The notes below the pieces were generated by a model. It did not search any database and was not told the origin of the DNA. It worked only from the letters and a program-made list of their open reading frames with translations. Made by a program: the position numbers and the translations under genes. Shown piece by piece: positions 47,363-57,126 of a stretch of 64,000 nucleotides of DNA. Every line of letters starts with the position of its first letter. Within the stretch, counting starts at the first letter, position 1. Origin of the DNA: Xanthocytophaga flava (GTDB lineage: Bacteria > Bacteroidota > Bacteroidia > Cytophagales > 172606-1); NCBI RefSeq assembly GCF_030068545.1, contig NZ_JASJOR010000033.1:42075-106074 (forward strand). Direction: 5' to 3'.

Positions 47363-49117
47363 TTAGGGTATCGGATTTCTCACATACGCTTTCATTGTTG
47401 CATACATGGATGAATTCCCAATAGGACGAATGGTATATTCTCCCACAGCAGCAGGGACAACAAACGTTTCTGCATAATGAACCTCAAACGGAGCAAATGC
47501 CTGTGTTGGACTTTCCACCAGTACCTGATCGCCTTCTACCAGATTCAGTACATGGACAGTACCTTGTGTATGGTGGGATACCTTAGTCGTAAACCAGTGT
47601 CTTCGTGTTTCGATAAATTCCAGTGCATGTAGTCCGGTACGTTCTTCTTTCCAGCCTTCGCCACTAGCTAGTACTTCAATCTGATCCAGAAGCTGCTGGG
47701 CTGTCCAGTGTTGATCTCGTTCCCATTGAATCACCTTGCGTCCGTGTTCGATGTGAATTGGCCGCGGTTTGCCATCGAGTCCCATTCTTCCCCAGTCCCA
47801 AAGCTTGAAAGTAAAGATATACGGAGTGGCACTGATTTCAAGTACCATGCTGTTTTTGCCAGAACAATGGATGGTCCCTGCCGGGATCAAGGCATGATCG
47901 TGTTTTTTGACAGGCCACTTGTTTACATATTCATCGGCATCAAACGGATTACCAGAATGTTGTGCTTCCTCTAAGGCGGAAATCATCCGGTCAGGGTCAA
48001 CCCCTTCTTTTACCCCAAGATAGACAAAGGCATCGGGTTTGGCATCCAGAAAGTAATAGCTTTCATCCTGCGTATAAGGCATTGAAAAGTGTTCGTGAAT
48101 ATATTCCCGGGTAGGATGGACCTGAAGACTTAGGTTGCCTCCATCCATGGTATCGAGCATGTCAAACCGGATTGGAAACTCCTCTCCAAAAACAGCATGT
48201 ACATGCTCTCCAAGTAAAGCTTGGGCATGCAGAAAAACCAGATTGATAGCAGGTGTTTCCAGTGAGATGTCTCCAAAAGCCAGAAGCAGGCTGTTTTCCT
48301 CCGGTACACAGTCAAAACCCCAGGCAAAGTTAACTACAGAGCTATCCAGACCCATCACCTCTTTCATCCACTGCCCTCCCCATGGACCCGGATCAAAGAA
48401 CGGTACAGGGCGAAAGGGTTGTTGTACCAACTGTGAAAGACCTTCTAAATACGTTGCCCCGGATACCATTTTCGGAATCTCTGCCTGTGTGGTATCCAGG
48501 TAGTAATCCAGGCGATTAAATAGTGCCTTTTTGTGCAGATCGAGTACCCGCCAGTCAATGAAGTAACTTTGTTTATACAATCGGGAAAATGCTTCCTGAG
48601 CATTGTCTACTCCCAGGTTGCTTACCTTCTTTTGCCGCATCCGCAGTTGGATCTCCCAGCGTGGCATATCCAGATACAGCAACAGATCTGGTTGTGGCAC
48701 TAAATACGAAGCTCCCTCTCCATACACAATTACCAGTCCTGTCCGGATAGCCTGAATTTGTGCCTGAATAGCTGATACTTTCTCTTCCTCAAAGAAATCC
48801 TTGATTGTTAGATTGGTAATTCTACCAAACACAGGGTCATCGGTTAAGTCCGGATAGACCATTTGCCTGCATTGCTCTACGGATTTAAAGGCATCCGTAC
48901 TTTTAAAAAAGGCAGTATGTGGCAAAGACCGAAAGGCGCTTTCTGCTTCTGTATTATTGACACCCTGATAGGTATCCACAACAAGGATCACCCGTTGTTT
49001 TTGCAGTGCCTCCAACTGATTGGTGAGTGCAGCTAAAATAGCAGGCCAGCCAATAATAACCTGTTGAGAATCTGCAGAGACAGTTGTTTTAGGAAATTTA
49101 TCGTAATGAGATGACAT
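47363..49117 (-). CDS. manA: Class I mannose-6-phosphate isomerase with N-terminal fused domain
   Basis: This 584-aa cytoplasmic protein is about 200 residues longer than a standard ManA. The C-terminal ~360 residues carry the cupin isomerase, with Zn-ligand segments 'LSLQVHPTREYIHEHF' and 'HALIPAGTIHCSGKNSMVLEIS'. It interconverts mannose-6-P and fructose-6-P. The N-terminal part (1-215, 'RVILVVDTYQGVN', 'LVIVYGEGASYLVPQPDLLLYLDM') looks like a P-loop-kinase-type fold without a clear Walker A, so it is probably degenerate. It lies 12 nt downstream of the ROK kinase gene. Within the operon it feeds mannose from GH92 into glycolysis. Confidence 0.85.
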   Translation of the reverse strand: MSSHYDKFPKTTVSADSQQVIIGWPAILAALTNQLEALQKQRVILVVDTYQGVNNTEAESAFRSLPHTAFFKSTDAFKSVEQCRQMVYPDLTDDPVFGRITNLTIKDFFEEEKVSAIQAQIQAIRTGLVIVYGEGASYLVPQPDLLLYLDMPRWEIQLRMRQKKVSNLGVDNAQEAFSRLYKQSYFIDWRVLDLHKKALFNRLDYYLDTTQAEIPKMVSGATYLEGLSQLVQQPFRPVPFFDPGPWGGQWMKEVMGLDSSVVNFAWGFDCVPEENSLLLAFGDISLETPAINLVFLHAQALLGEHVHAVFGEEFPIRFDMLDTMDGGNLSLQVHPTREYIHEHFSMPYTQDESYYFLDAKPDAFVYLGVKEGVDPDRMISALEEAQHSGNPFDADEYVNKWPVKKHDHALIPAGTIHCSGKNSMVLEISATPYIFTFKLWDWGRMGLDGKPRPIHIEHGRKVIQWERDQHWTAQQLLDQIEVLASGEGWKEERTGLHALEFIETRRHWFTTKVSHHTQGTVHVLNLVEGDQVLVESPTQAFAPFEVHYAETFVVPAAVGEYTIRPIGNSSMYATMKAYVRNPIP

Positions 49118-49129
49118 AACGCCAAAAGA

Positions 49130-50083
49130 TTAATGAGTATAGCTGGTTAGTAAATAGTCCATTCCTAGCAAAGCCGCAAACTCAATCTGTTCTGCAGCGA
49201 CAATGGAGACATTATTGTTTTTACTCCAGCTGTGTTTTTGCTCCATGTGTTTTACATAAGGGATTATGATTTCACTGTTATGCATGATGCCACCGCCAAC
49301 AATCACTTTTTCAGGATCATAGGCATGAATCAGATTGATAATCCCCAGTGCCCAGGCCTTCAGGCTATGATGCACTAGTTTATTGGCAAGTGAATCGCCT
49401 ATTTTAGCTTGTTGAAACAAGGTTTGGAAGTTTATCTCTTCCTGTCTGGCTAATGTACTGGATGGGAAAACCGGCGAACTTTCGACCAGATCCTTTAGTG
49501 CCCAACCAGAACTTTCGGTTTCCAGACAACCAATATTTCCACAGTTGCACACACGACCATCCAGGTTAATGGTCATATGTCCACCCAGATTGCCCGCCAG
49601 GTAATTTCTGCCCCGGACCAGCCGTCCATCCATGATAACGGCTGACCCAAACCCAGTACCCAAGGTAATCAGCACCAAATCATTGGATGATTTGCCTGCT
49701 CCATATTGCCACTCTCCTACCAGGGCTGCCCGTGCATCATTCTCAATAGCCAGAGGGATATTCCAGTGGGTTACAGCCCAGTCTGTAAGATCGATATCTT
49801 TGGCATTGGGATATTTGACATAGTCAGACAGAATACGTTTGTTTGGACTGTCTACAATACCCGGAAAGGCAATGCCTATCCCATAGGGTACTATGGATGT
49901 CTGACGAATCAGATCATTGATTACCGGTACCAGTTCGTTGAGAATGCTTTCGAGACTGGCACGGGAGGAGGCGGGTTGTTTGTGAACCGTTACGATTTTT
50001 CCCTGGTGCACAATACCAATCTTAAGGGTAGTGCCTCCCATGTCAATGGTTATCGCTGCTTTGGAATTTGGTGTCATGGACAA
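49130..50083 (-). CDS. ROK-family sugar kinase
   Basis: The 317-aa protein has an N-terminal ATP-binding motif ('ITIDMGGTTLKIGIV'), a sugar-binding segment ('LAIENDARAALVGEW'), the ROK glycine-rich part ('LVLITLGTGFGSAVIMDG') and the zinc motif 'CNCGNIGCLE'. It phosphorylates a hexose in the cytoplasm. In this operon, with a sugar porter and mannose-6-phosphate isomerase, mannose is the most likely substrate, though glucose or fructose are possible. It starts 18 nt after the transporter stop. Family certainty is high; substrate is inferred. Confidence 0.9.
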   Translation of the reverse strand: MSMTPNSKAAITIDMGGTTLKIGIVHQGKIVTVHKQPASSRASLESILNELVPVINDLIRQTSIVPYGIGIAFPGIVDSPNKRILSDYVKYPNAKDIDLTDWAVTHWNIPLAIENDARAALVGEWQYGAGKSSNDLVLITLGTGFGSAVIMDGRLVRGRNYLAGNLGGHMTINLDGRVCNCGNIGCLETESSGWALKDLVESSPVFPSSTLARQEEINFQTLFQQAKIGDSLANKLVHHSLKAWALGIINLIHAYDPEKVIVGGGIMHNSEIIIPYVKHMEQKHSWSKNNNVSIVAAEQIEFAALLGMDYLLTSYTH

Positions 50084-50101
50084 AAAAATAGGTAGCTACA
50101 A

Positions 50102-51442
50102 TTACTTCCACTGTTGTTCTATCTCTTCCAGTGTCAGATTCTTTGTTTCAGGAATGTTTTTCAATGTGAATAAGAAGAGCACAATAGAATTGCCCATAAA
50201 GATCCAGAACAGATAAGCTCCTCCTACACTATCCAGCAGGATAGGAGTAAATTGTGTAATAAGAAGCACTCCTACCCATACCATGCCTGTAGCGACAGAC
50301 ATCGCCACGCCCCGTGTTTGGGTAGGGAAAATCTCTGAAATAATAATCCAGGGAATGGGTCCGAGTGAAGAGGCAAAACAGGCGATATAGGCCAATATGG
50401 CAATCAACAACCAGGGGCCTGAAAGAAGAGAGAAGTAAAAGCAGTACCCAACTACTCCCAGGCAGATTGTCATACCTGCCACACCCCAGAGGAGCAGTTT
50501 TCTACGTCCCTGCCAGTCGACCAGCCAGAGGGCCACAATGGTAAAGATGGTATTGATAATGCCAATCAGAAAGGTTTGCATGAAGGCTGAGTCAGCCGAA
50601 AAGCCTATGCGTTTGAAAATTTCCGGGGCAAAATAGATGATGGCATTGATTCCGGTAATCTGAGAAAACAAGGCCAGCACAACGCCGATACTCAGGGCTT
50701 TCCGAAGTCCGGGTGCAAACAAGTCGCTAAATGTTCCTGTCTTTTTCTCCAGAGACTCCCGGATTTGTTCACGGATAGACTCTGCCTGTTGTGTACCATT
50801 GACGGCCTTGAGAATGTCTAGTGCCTGTCCGATCTTACCCTGCTTGATAAGCCAGCGTGGACTTTCCGGAACAAAGAACAAGAGTATGCCAAACAGAATG
50901 GCCGGAATCGTTTCAGACCCTAGCATGATCCGCCAGCCGGTTTGTGTATTCCATGCCTGATCACCCATAGCCGCAATCTGCATGTTTACATAGTAAATCA
51001 GGTTAATTCCAATCACGATGGCAAGCTGATACAAGGTTACCAGTCTGCCTCGTATATGAGGAGGGGCAATTTCGGCAATATATAATGGCGAAAGCATAGA
51101 GGCTGCTCCAATGGCTATCCCACCTACAAAGCGGGCCAGAATAAAGAGAGACAGACTGTTGGGCAATGCCGTTGCAATCCCTGAAATGGTAAATAGAAAT
51201 GCTGTCAGCAGCAGAGCTTTTTTACGGCCAAACTGATCACTCAGATAGCCTGCGAAAGCTACACCCGCCACACATCCCCAGATGGCACTACTGGCTACCC
51301 AGCCAACCATGGTGGGCGAAAGATCAAACCGGGCTTGTAAAAAACCGATAGCACCCGCGATTACAGCTGTATCATATCCGAAGAGCAGTCCGCCAAGAGC
51401 TGCTACCAGACATACTCTGAGAACAAAAAGAGAATTAGCCAT
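50102..51442 (-). CDS. Sugar-porter MFS (H+-sugar symporter)
   Basis: This is a 446-aa, 12-TM inner-membrane protein of the sugar porter family. The motifs are 'GYLSDQFGRKKALL' (loop 2-3), 'PESPRWLIKQGK' (after TM6), 'QITGINAIIYFAPEIF' (TM7) and 'LVDWQGRRKLLLWG' (loop 8-9). It is similar in layout to XylE/GalP-type symporters. First gene of the leftward operon, it would bring in the sugar released by GH92, probably mannose. The promoter must lie in the repeat-containing region upstream. The family is clear; specificity is inferred. Confidence 0.92.
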   Translation of the reverse strand: MANSLFVLRVCLVAALGGLLFGYDTAVIAGAIGFLQARFDLSPTMVGWVASSAIWGCVAGVAFAGYLSDQFGRKKALLLTAFLFTISGIATALPNSLSLFILARFVGGIAIGAASMLSPLYIAEIAPPHIRGRLVTLYQLAIVIGINLIYYVNMQIAAMGDQAWNTQTGWRIMLGSETIPAILFGILLFFVPESPRWLIKQGKIGQALDILKAVNGTQQAESIREQIRESLEKKTGTFSDLFAPGLRKALSIGVVLALFSQITGINAIIYFAPEIFKRIGFSADSAFMQTFLIGIINTIFTIVALWLVDWQGRRKLLLWGVAGMTICLGVVGYCFYFSLLSGPWLLIAILAYIACFASSLGPIPWIIISEIFPTQTRGVAMSVATGMVWVGVLLITQFTPILLDSVGGAYLFWIFMGNSIVLFLFTLKNIPETKNLTLEEIEQQWK

Positions 51443-51744
51443 TGTGCAATAATTCCTGATAAGTATAGTCAGTACCTGAGAGCCTTCTATTCAGACTTTG
51501 TCAGGTTTGTGTTGAGTTGTAAAGATGGAGGGGTTTTTCAGAAAAGAACCTGCATTTTGCGTTTATAAGCTGTCCGATTGCGAATGGATTATTTGAATAG
51601 GAAATGGGAGAATGAAAAGAATGTTTTTTATTATTTTAGATTTGATTGCTATTTCAGATTCCCAATCTTTCACTTTTTTTTCCTACCTATATTTGTTCAT
51701 ATCCCTTGCATTCTTCTTCTATTGACCTCTGCTTACTTGCTTCC

Positions 51745-51960
51745 AGATTTGGTTTATAGTCCAGAACATATCTCTCCCTACCACCTGTTACTTTTTTTGC
51801 TTGCCCAAAAATAGGGGCACCAAATGAGAATTTGGTGAGCCAGCCTGTGTGTTTGCAAAAAAAGGGCACTTTCTGCCGAACCTCCCCCGCACAAAGCCGT
51901 GGGCTTTCCTCGCGGCAGAAAGATGGCCAACGCACAGATACAACCTTTCGCGTTGCAAGA
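51745..51960 (+). repeat. Dispersed ~215-bp intergenic repeat, copy A
   Basis: It is closely similar to 61062-61272 and contains internal hairpins CACCAAAT/ATTTGGTG and AAAGCC/GGCTTT. Shared landmarks are 'TTTTTTTGCTTGCCCAAAAA' and 'ACAACCTTTCGCGTT'. Confidence 0.85.
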
Positions 51961-52062
51961 AATCATAGCTCTATTTGTACCATTTAAAAAAGATAAGTGT
52001 ATATCACTTCTACTACACTCAGACAGCACATGATACAAAGAAAATAGTGGTCACTTCAATCA

Positions 52063-52200
52063 TGGAAGGTCGTATAGGTGCGTTGGGTTTCCTTTTCCCG
52101 CGAGGTTGGCCCTTGGCCTGTGGGTGGGAGGATCGGGAAAAGGTGCCCTTTTTTGCTTCGTTTTTTGGGCAAGCAAAAAATGAAGAAGCTTGTGGAAGAG
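52063..52200 (-). repeat. Dispersed intergenic repeat, diverged inverted copy C
   Basis: Read on the opposite strand this matches copy A in patches ('GGGCAAGCAAAAAA', 'AAGGTGCCCTTTTTTGC', 'CCGCGAGG'-like core) with gaps. Copies A and C face each other about 100 bp apart. Confidence 0.6.
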
Positions 52201-52391
52201 AAAAGTAAGTGACAATAGACAAACTCTGGGAGAGCAAATAAATGAAGTGGCCAGTGGAAGAGATAATAATCAAATTCAGGTAAAGCAAACAAAAAGAGTG
52301 ATGTAAGGGATAATAAATAAACTTAGGGAGGAAGCAAACAAAATGGATACAAATAATCAAACTAGATGCAAGGTAAAACCCTCACAGGGTA

Positions 52392-53573
52392 CTAGTGTAA
52401 AGGAACCGCATTACCAGACTGGTATTTCTTTCGATACTCAAGAGGACTATACCCTGTAGCCTGCCTGAAATAGCGGGTGATATTATCTGGATTTTCAAAA
52501 TCCATTTCATAGGCAATCTGCTGAATCGTCAGCGTTGACTCAGAGAGTAGATACTTAATCCGGTTAATACGGACCAGGCGAATCTGATCAAGAATGGACG
52601 TATTAAGCTGGGACTTGAATTTCTTTTCCAGAATCCGTCGGGAGTGGTGGGTTACGGCAATTACATCTTCCACCCGAATATTTTTAAAAGGCGCATTCTC
52701 ACCAATGAAGGACAGGGCTAACCGAATCTGAGGATCGTCGATAGCCAGTGAACTGGTTGATTGACGGACTACTACCGTCTTGGGAGGAATGATAAAATCT
52801 GCTACCGGAGGGTGGTTGGTATCCAGCCAGTGCAACATACCTTCTGCTACCTGATATCCTGCCTGAAATGCATTCTGGTCTATGCTGGATAGGGTCGGTT
52901 GCATCATCTCACAAAGCAACTGGTCATCGTCTACTCCCAGAAGAGCCAGCTCATCGGGTATACTCAGATTGACTTTTCGGGCTGCTTCCAGTAAGTGGAT
53001 GTTGAGTTCATCTGTAGCCGAAAAGACAGCACACGGTTTGGGGAGTTGCTGTGCCCATTGGCCAAGATTAGATGGCAGATCCTCCCAGCTCATTTGCTGG
53101 CTATCAAACAGGAACGTTTCGGCTTGGAGTGAGCAGGCTTGCAGGGATTGTATAAATGCTTGTTGCCGCTCTATAGACCATTGAAACTCTTTGAATCCTA
53201 CGAAGGCCAGGTGTTTGTATCCTTTCTCCACAAAATAGCGGGCTGCGAGTTCACCTATCGCTTTGTTATCTGCCCACAGATTGATGCAATCGGGATAGGT
53301 TTGGGTATGAGGAGAAATAATAAGAGGAACCTGAAAAGATTGTAACTGATCCATTCCGGCAGTTTCCCGTGCTATGATTCCATCTGGATGCCAGTGTTGC
53401 AGGCGGGTCCACAGCTTATCCGAGTCGGCTGGCTGGATATAGGTAGGTGAATAAAAGAAGAAAGTAAACTTGTCGTATAGTTTATTAAAATGCGTGATGC
53501 CTTTGAGAACATCTCTGTCGTAGGCTCTGGACGTATCTAACAGTACAGCGATTCGATAACGTTGGGGTGTCAA
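52392..53573 (-). CDS. XylR-type AraC regulator with periplasmic-binding-like sensor
   Basis: The 393-aa protein has a LacI/periplasmic-binding-protein-like sugar sensor (residues 5-275, 'YRIAVLLDTSRAYDRDVLKGI', 'ALLGVDDDQLLCEMMQPTLSSI') and a C-terminal AraC double helix-turn-helix (about 285-385, 'TIQQIAYEMDFENPDNITRYFRQATGYSPLEYRKK'). This architecture is that of XylR, which activates sugar use genes when bound to the sugar. It lies upstream of the mannose operon on the same strand and is probably its activator. The sensed sugar is inferred to be mannose or a mannoside. Confidence 0.9.
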   Translation of the reverse strand: MTPQRYRIAVLLDTSRAYDRDVLKGITHFNKLYDKFTFFFYSPTYIQPADSDKLWTRLQHWHPDGIIARETAGMDQLQSFQVPLIISPHTQTYPDCINLWADNKAIGELAARYFVEKGYKHLAFVGFKEFQWSIERQQAFIQSLQACSLQAETFLFDSQQMSWEDLPSNLGQWAQQLPKPCAVFSATDELNIHLLEAARKVNLSIPDELALLGVDDDQLLCEMMQPTLSSIDQNAFQAGYQVAEGMLHWLDTNHPPVADFIIPPKTVVVRQSTSSLAIDDPQIRLALSFIGENAPFKNIRVEDVIAVTHHSRRILEKKFKSQLNTSILDQIRLVRINRIKYLLSESTLTIQQIAYEMDFENPDNITRYFRQATGYSPLEYRKKYQSGNAVPLH

Positions 53574-53915
53574 GGTCTCCGTATTTTTCTTCTTTTCTGC
53601 TGTAAGTATAGAAAGAATTATTCAATTCTCTGAAAAAAAGGAGATTTGTGGAGTTGAAACCATAATCTGATGGCCTTTCCAGTTTCTTTGTTTTACAGAT
53701 TCTCATGCGACTATTTCAAATTTGAATAGTATTTTGTAAATACGTCAACAGATAAATGCTGTAAACGTACAAACCTCTTGCTATAAGAGGATGAAACGTA
53801 TACTATTACCGGCAACCAGACAATCTTGATGAAACTGACTAAACGACATGTGAAATTTACTTCAGACTGGTTTAGCTATTGGGTATTTTGCTATTCTAAG
53901 TCTCTTTATTGTGGT

Positions 53916-54722
53916 ATGCTGACTCGTCGATCATTTGTATACACCTTCGCCTTATTTATTTTTTCTGTTAGAGGCATTATGGGTCAGCCTGGACCTGTTC
54001 ACTTTCTGACAATTAAACAATTTTGTGATTCTAAGGGAGAAATAATCTTCTTTTTTGCCATACCAAATGAAAAAGGATACAAAAATGTAAATCATTCTAT
54101 TCTTAGTACAAAAGGTTATTCACTTAAGGCATATCGCTTGATGAGAAAACAATCAAAATCTGCTATTATACATGATGTGGAAAGAAAAAAGATAAAAAAA
54201 CATATTTTATATGGGAGACAAAACGACATCTGGTTTGATATTCTGAAACAATACAAGGAGTATATGAGAAGTGACACAGTATTAGCCAGAAAATTTGCCA
54301 ACTATAGTAAACTTGCCACTTACCTGGAGACTCGTGCTTACCAGCATGCCCGTGATACCGTATTAAAAATCCAAGCTCCAGACAATCTAAAAACATGTAG
54401 CACAATAAACGATCTATATACTTTCCTGCTATCTGAAGAGCTTCAATCCCTAAACTTCGTATATGGAAGATCTCTATTTACACTTCTGCTTGAGTTCAAA
54501 AATAGCCATACAAAAGAAGTCATGTATCTGCTGATAAAAGATATATATAGAAACGAGATAGATGAAGTGTGTTTCCAGCCTGGATATTATGTGATTAACG
54601 CTCGTAAAATTAGTAAAGAAAATATCACCCCCACCGATTGGCAGAAGATACGAGTTAGAGAAGATATGAAAGGAATAAGTGAAAAGCGTATGACAAAACG
54701 TTATATGAGATATTTATATTAA
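53916..54722 (+). CDS. Exported protein of unknown function
   Basis: I place the start at ATG 53916 because it gives a signal peptide (MLTRRSFVYTFALFIFSVRG, then IMGQ); the longer frame from 53826 adds 30 residues. The mature part (~245 aa) is basic and mostly helical, with many Tyr/Lys residues and no motif I recognise. It stands alone after the XylR regulator, on the opposite strand. Confidence 0.55.
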   Translation: MLTRRSFVYTFALFIFSVRGIMGQPGPVHFLTIKQFCDSKGEIIFFFAIPNEKGYKNVNHSILSTKGYSLKAYRLMRKQSKSAIIHDVERKKIKKHILYGRQNDIWFDILKQYKEYMRSDTVLARKFANYSKLATYLETRAYQHARDTVLKIQAPDNLKTCSTINDLYTFLLSEELQSLNFVYGRSLFTLLLEFKNSHTKEVMYLLIKDIYRNEIDEVCFQPGYYVINARKISKENITPTDWQKIRVREDMKGISEKRMTKRYMRYLY

Positions 54723-55039
54723 ATTATCTTCCGTCTCACTTTTTCATACCCTCTCAGAGTGACCTGTGTAGTTATATTTTCCATATGTTCTTAAAATACC
54801 GTTCATAGTTACCCGGATCTCTCCTCTCGATGGTATGTGCTGGAATCACAAACCTATAAAACCACCTGCTCTACTGTTTTGCCAAATCGATGGATTTGAT
54901 TGTTTACTTTTTTGTGATAATATTCACCTGAAAGTCATATTGACACTAAACGCAAGCTTAAGTTACTTGTTAGGTAGGAGAGCTGTGAGGCTTTCTATAG
55001 TAATAAAACAATACTTCAGCATTTCTATACCACACAGCT
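54723..55039. other. Intergenic stretch, nothing recognised
   Basis: About 315 bases between two rightward genes. A 75-codon open frame here has no protein-like features. Confidence 0.35.
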
Positions 55040-55609
55040 ATGAGCTTATTTTCTGGATTTGAAACAGATTTTAAAATTACTAATGTCTTCCCTCAAGGGA
55101 GAGTACTTCTGTATATTCTTGTTGGATATGGCCTGTGCCAGACTATTTTTTACTTCTCTACTGGATTTTGGCAATCCATAAACGCCTATGCCGGGCTTGG
55201 ACTTACTTTTGCCATTGCCATTTCAACCATGCTTTCTGAAACCAGGCTCCGCATTGTACTCTTTTTATCTTTAAGTACACTGCTTTACTTCCTAATGGTG
55301 CGGCTGGCCTTAGTACAAGCCTATTTCTCTGCAAACCTTTTTTTTGTGGTTCTGGCCTCTGTTAGTGGGGCTATTTTAGAAACACTCCTTTTCTGTACCT
55401 TATTTCAGTGTTTAGGCTATCTTAGCTATCTTGACATTTTTTTTGTTCTGCTATGTGCTGCGCTGGCAATTTATGTTCTGACATTTGTCACTTTTCCGGG
55501 TAAAGAAGAGTTTGTGGGGATATTAATCTGGCAACTGGCTGTGGGATATATATTTACCAGGATCTATACCAGAAAGATAGCTACCCAAAAGCCTTCTGAG
55601 CATCCATGA
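55040..55609 (+). CDS. Integral membrane protein, unknown function
   Basis: This 189-aa protein has about five to six hydrophobic segments (from residue 22 to 175) and short basic loops. The pattern 'ISTMLSETRLRIVLFLSLSTLLYF' and a charged loop 'TFPGKEEFVG' are visible, but no family is recognised. It overlaps the next gene by 4 nt (ATGA), so the two are translationally coupled. Confidence 0.7.
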   Translation: MSLFSGFETDFKITNVFPQGRVLLYILVGYGLCQTIFYFSTGFWQSINAYAGLGLTFAIAISTMLSETRLRIVLFLSLSTLLYFLMVRLALVQAYFSANLFFVVLASVSGAILETLLFCTLFQCLGYLSYLDIFFVLLCAALAIYVLTFVTFPGKEEFVGILIWQLAVGYIFTRIYTRKIATQKPSEHP

Positions 55610-56319
55610 ATAAGAAGTTATCTCCTGCAAGGCTCCTCTTTATCCTGGCTTTTTTTGCATGTGCAGCAATCGTATATGTATGGATCGTTTTTTCAAACAC
55701 GGAAGCAGAAATTCTGGCTGGCAACATCCGATATAGCCATGAATGTGGATGGATTACACAGGATCATGCTATTCCGGATGGCCCAAGACAGTTGTTAAGA
55801 ACTATTTATCAGCAAAACGCAACCCGAAAAGACAGTTTTGACATCACCTACAGGCAGACTATGAAGTATTCCTTTTTAGGAAAAAGGCTGATTGCCGAAG
55901 CTGCCTCCACCTATCGTTTGGCAACAGGAATGAGCAAAGAACAAACAGACGCTGCTACACTTTTGATCCTCATGGATGTGTCAGAGCAGTTTGAGGATAT
56001 GCAGGGTAGCTTTCCTTATAAGCTCATCAGTGAAGGATCTTCCTTCCGGAAAGGAGATCTCACGGGCAATTTGCTTGCCTACTACAAAGCCCTCTATTCG
56101 GAACCGCCAGATACTGTAACTTCTTCACTTACCTGGCAGGCTCCAGATGCTGCACTACACCGATGGCAACATGAGTCTTCACAAAAACAGGAGAGGTTTA
56201 TTCCTATACAAAAAGATAGTCTCTCCCGGTGTTTTCTGTGGAGTTTAGTAGCTCAGGCACAGAGCTTGAACCTATCTCCCAAGCTTATAAACCGGAAAAG
56301 AGATCTTTATTTTGAGTAG
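55606..56319 (+). CDS. Membrane-anchored protein, unknown function
   Basis: The 237-aa protein has one N-terminal transmembrane segment (residues 10-29, 'LLFILAFFACAAIVYVWIV') and a ~200-residue extracytoplasmic part with 'TGMSKEQTDAATLLILMDVSEQFE'. No family is recognised. Its ATG overlaps the stop of the preceding multispan membrane protein, which suggests that the two form a complex. Confidence 0.7.
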   Translation: MNKKLSPARLLFILAFFACAAIVYVWIVFSNTEAEILAGNIRYSHECGWITQDHAIPDGPRQLLRTIYQQNATRKDSFDITYRQTMKYSFLGKRLIAEAASTYRLATGMSKEQTDAATLLILMDVSEQFEDMQGSFPYKLISEGSSFRKGDLTGNLLAYYKALYSEPPDTVTSSLTWQAPDAALHRWQHESSQKQERFIPIQKDSLSRCFLWSLVAQAQSLNLSPKLINRKRDLYFE

Positions 56320-56464
56320 ATAGGGTAATGTGTTTTGATTAACGACTAACTCGGATACGTTTTTATTCAGTTAATACTAGAACTCAGTGTGTTAAAAATG
56401 GTTAAGAATTCTTTGGGTTTGTGGTGGTTAACTACCTTGCAGAGGCATTCATATTTCAGTTTCT

Positions 56465-56983
56465 ATGAGAATACTATACTGGCTTCCACTTCTGTTACCC
56501 TTTACCGCTTTTGCTCAACTGGGAGTGTGTAACCTGGATAGTCTGGTTGAAAAACATCCCTACCGAAGGGAAATCGAAAAGCAGGTTCTCCTTAAGTCCC
56601 GTTCGTTCAAAGACTCAGCCATGGCTTATGGCAATAAATTGTATAACTATAGAGAAAAACATTATTATACCACTCTGGCAGAAGCTCGTAGGGAATCGGA
56701 TAGCTTAAATGCCATTCAGGAAAGGATGCAACAGTTTATGGATAGCATTTCAAATGAAATTCCCGCATTTCGCCAACGAAAAATAAACCAACTACGGGCC
56801 GATATTCGTCTGGATTGTTATACCTATGCCAGTTATCGGGGCATCTTTTTATTTCAGCAGAAAGGAGTAGTATATACCAGTCCGGATGTAAAAGACTATA
56901 CGAATGAGTTAGTGAATTTTCTGCAGGATAAGTATTTGTATACTCTTGTTAACGGTCGTCTGCAACGGATGGGAGTTCCGTAA
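56465..56983 (+). CDS. OmpH/Skp-like periplasmic protein
   Basis: This 172-aa protein has a signal peptide (residues 1-18, TAFAQ), then 'LGVCNLDSLVEKHPYRREIEKQV', a long charged helical stretch (about 40-110) and a short C-terminal part. The layout (signal, short beta start, long coiled helix) matches Skp/OmpH chaperones that hold unfolded outer-membrane proteins. The C-terminal ~60 residues, 'GVVYTSPDVKDYTNELV', fit the usual OmpH ending. Confidence is moderate because the sequence is divergent. Confidence 0.65.
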   Translation: MRILYWLPLLLPFTAFAQLGVCNLDSLVEKHPYRREIEKQVLLKSRSFKDSAMAYGNKLYNYREKHYYTTLAEARRESDSLNAIQERMQQFMDSISNEIPAFRQRKINQLRADIRLDCYTYASYRGIFLFQQKGVVYTSPDVKDYTNELVNFLQDKYLYTLVNGRLQRMGVP

Positions 56984-57079
56984 CTATTTGATCTGTATGA
57001 AGGCTAGTATTCGTACTATAATTGCCATGACGAGAGTAACTAGCGACTCATTAGTGATTTGTATAAACGTTAATGAGTT

Positions 57080-57109
57080 GGTTCTTTGAAGTATTTACTC
57101 CAAAGAACC
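57080..57109. terminator. Hairpin between convergent genes
   Basis: A 9-bp stem GGTTCTTTG / CAAAGAACC with a 12-nt loop lies between the OmpH-like gene and the convergent lipoprotein gene. It has no strong T-run, so termination is plausible but not certain. Confidence 0.5.
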
Positions 57110-57126
57110 GGATTGTAAAATCAATT

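Larger units (their letters stand above)
51443..52391. other. Intergenic region with repeat copies; mannose operon upstream region
   Basis: About 950 bases hold no gene. They contain a ~215-bp dispersed repeat (51745-51960) and a diverged inverted copy (52063-52200). The transporter promoter should lie at the left end, but no consensus pair was identified. Open frames with 'KVPFF' and 'GQAKK' are products of the repeat, not genes. Confidence 0.55.

Noticed and set aside
51687..52360. Several 70-110-codon frames around the repeats
   Set aside because: Their shared 'KVPFF' and 'GQAKK' segments are translations of the non-coding dispersed repeat.
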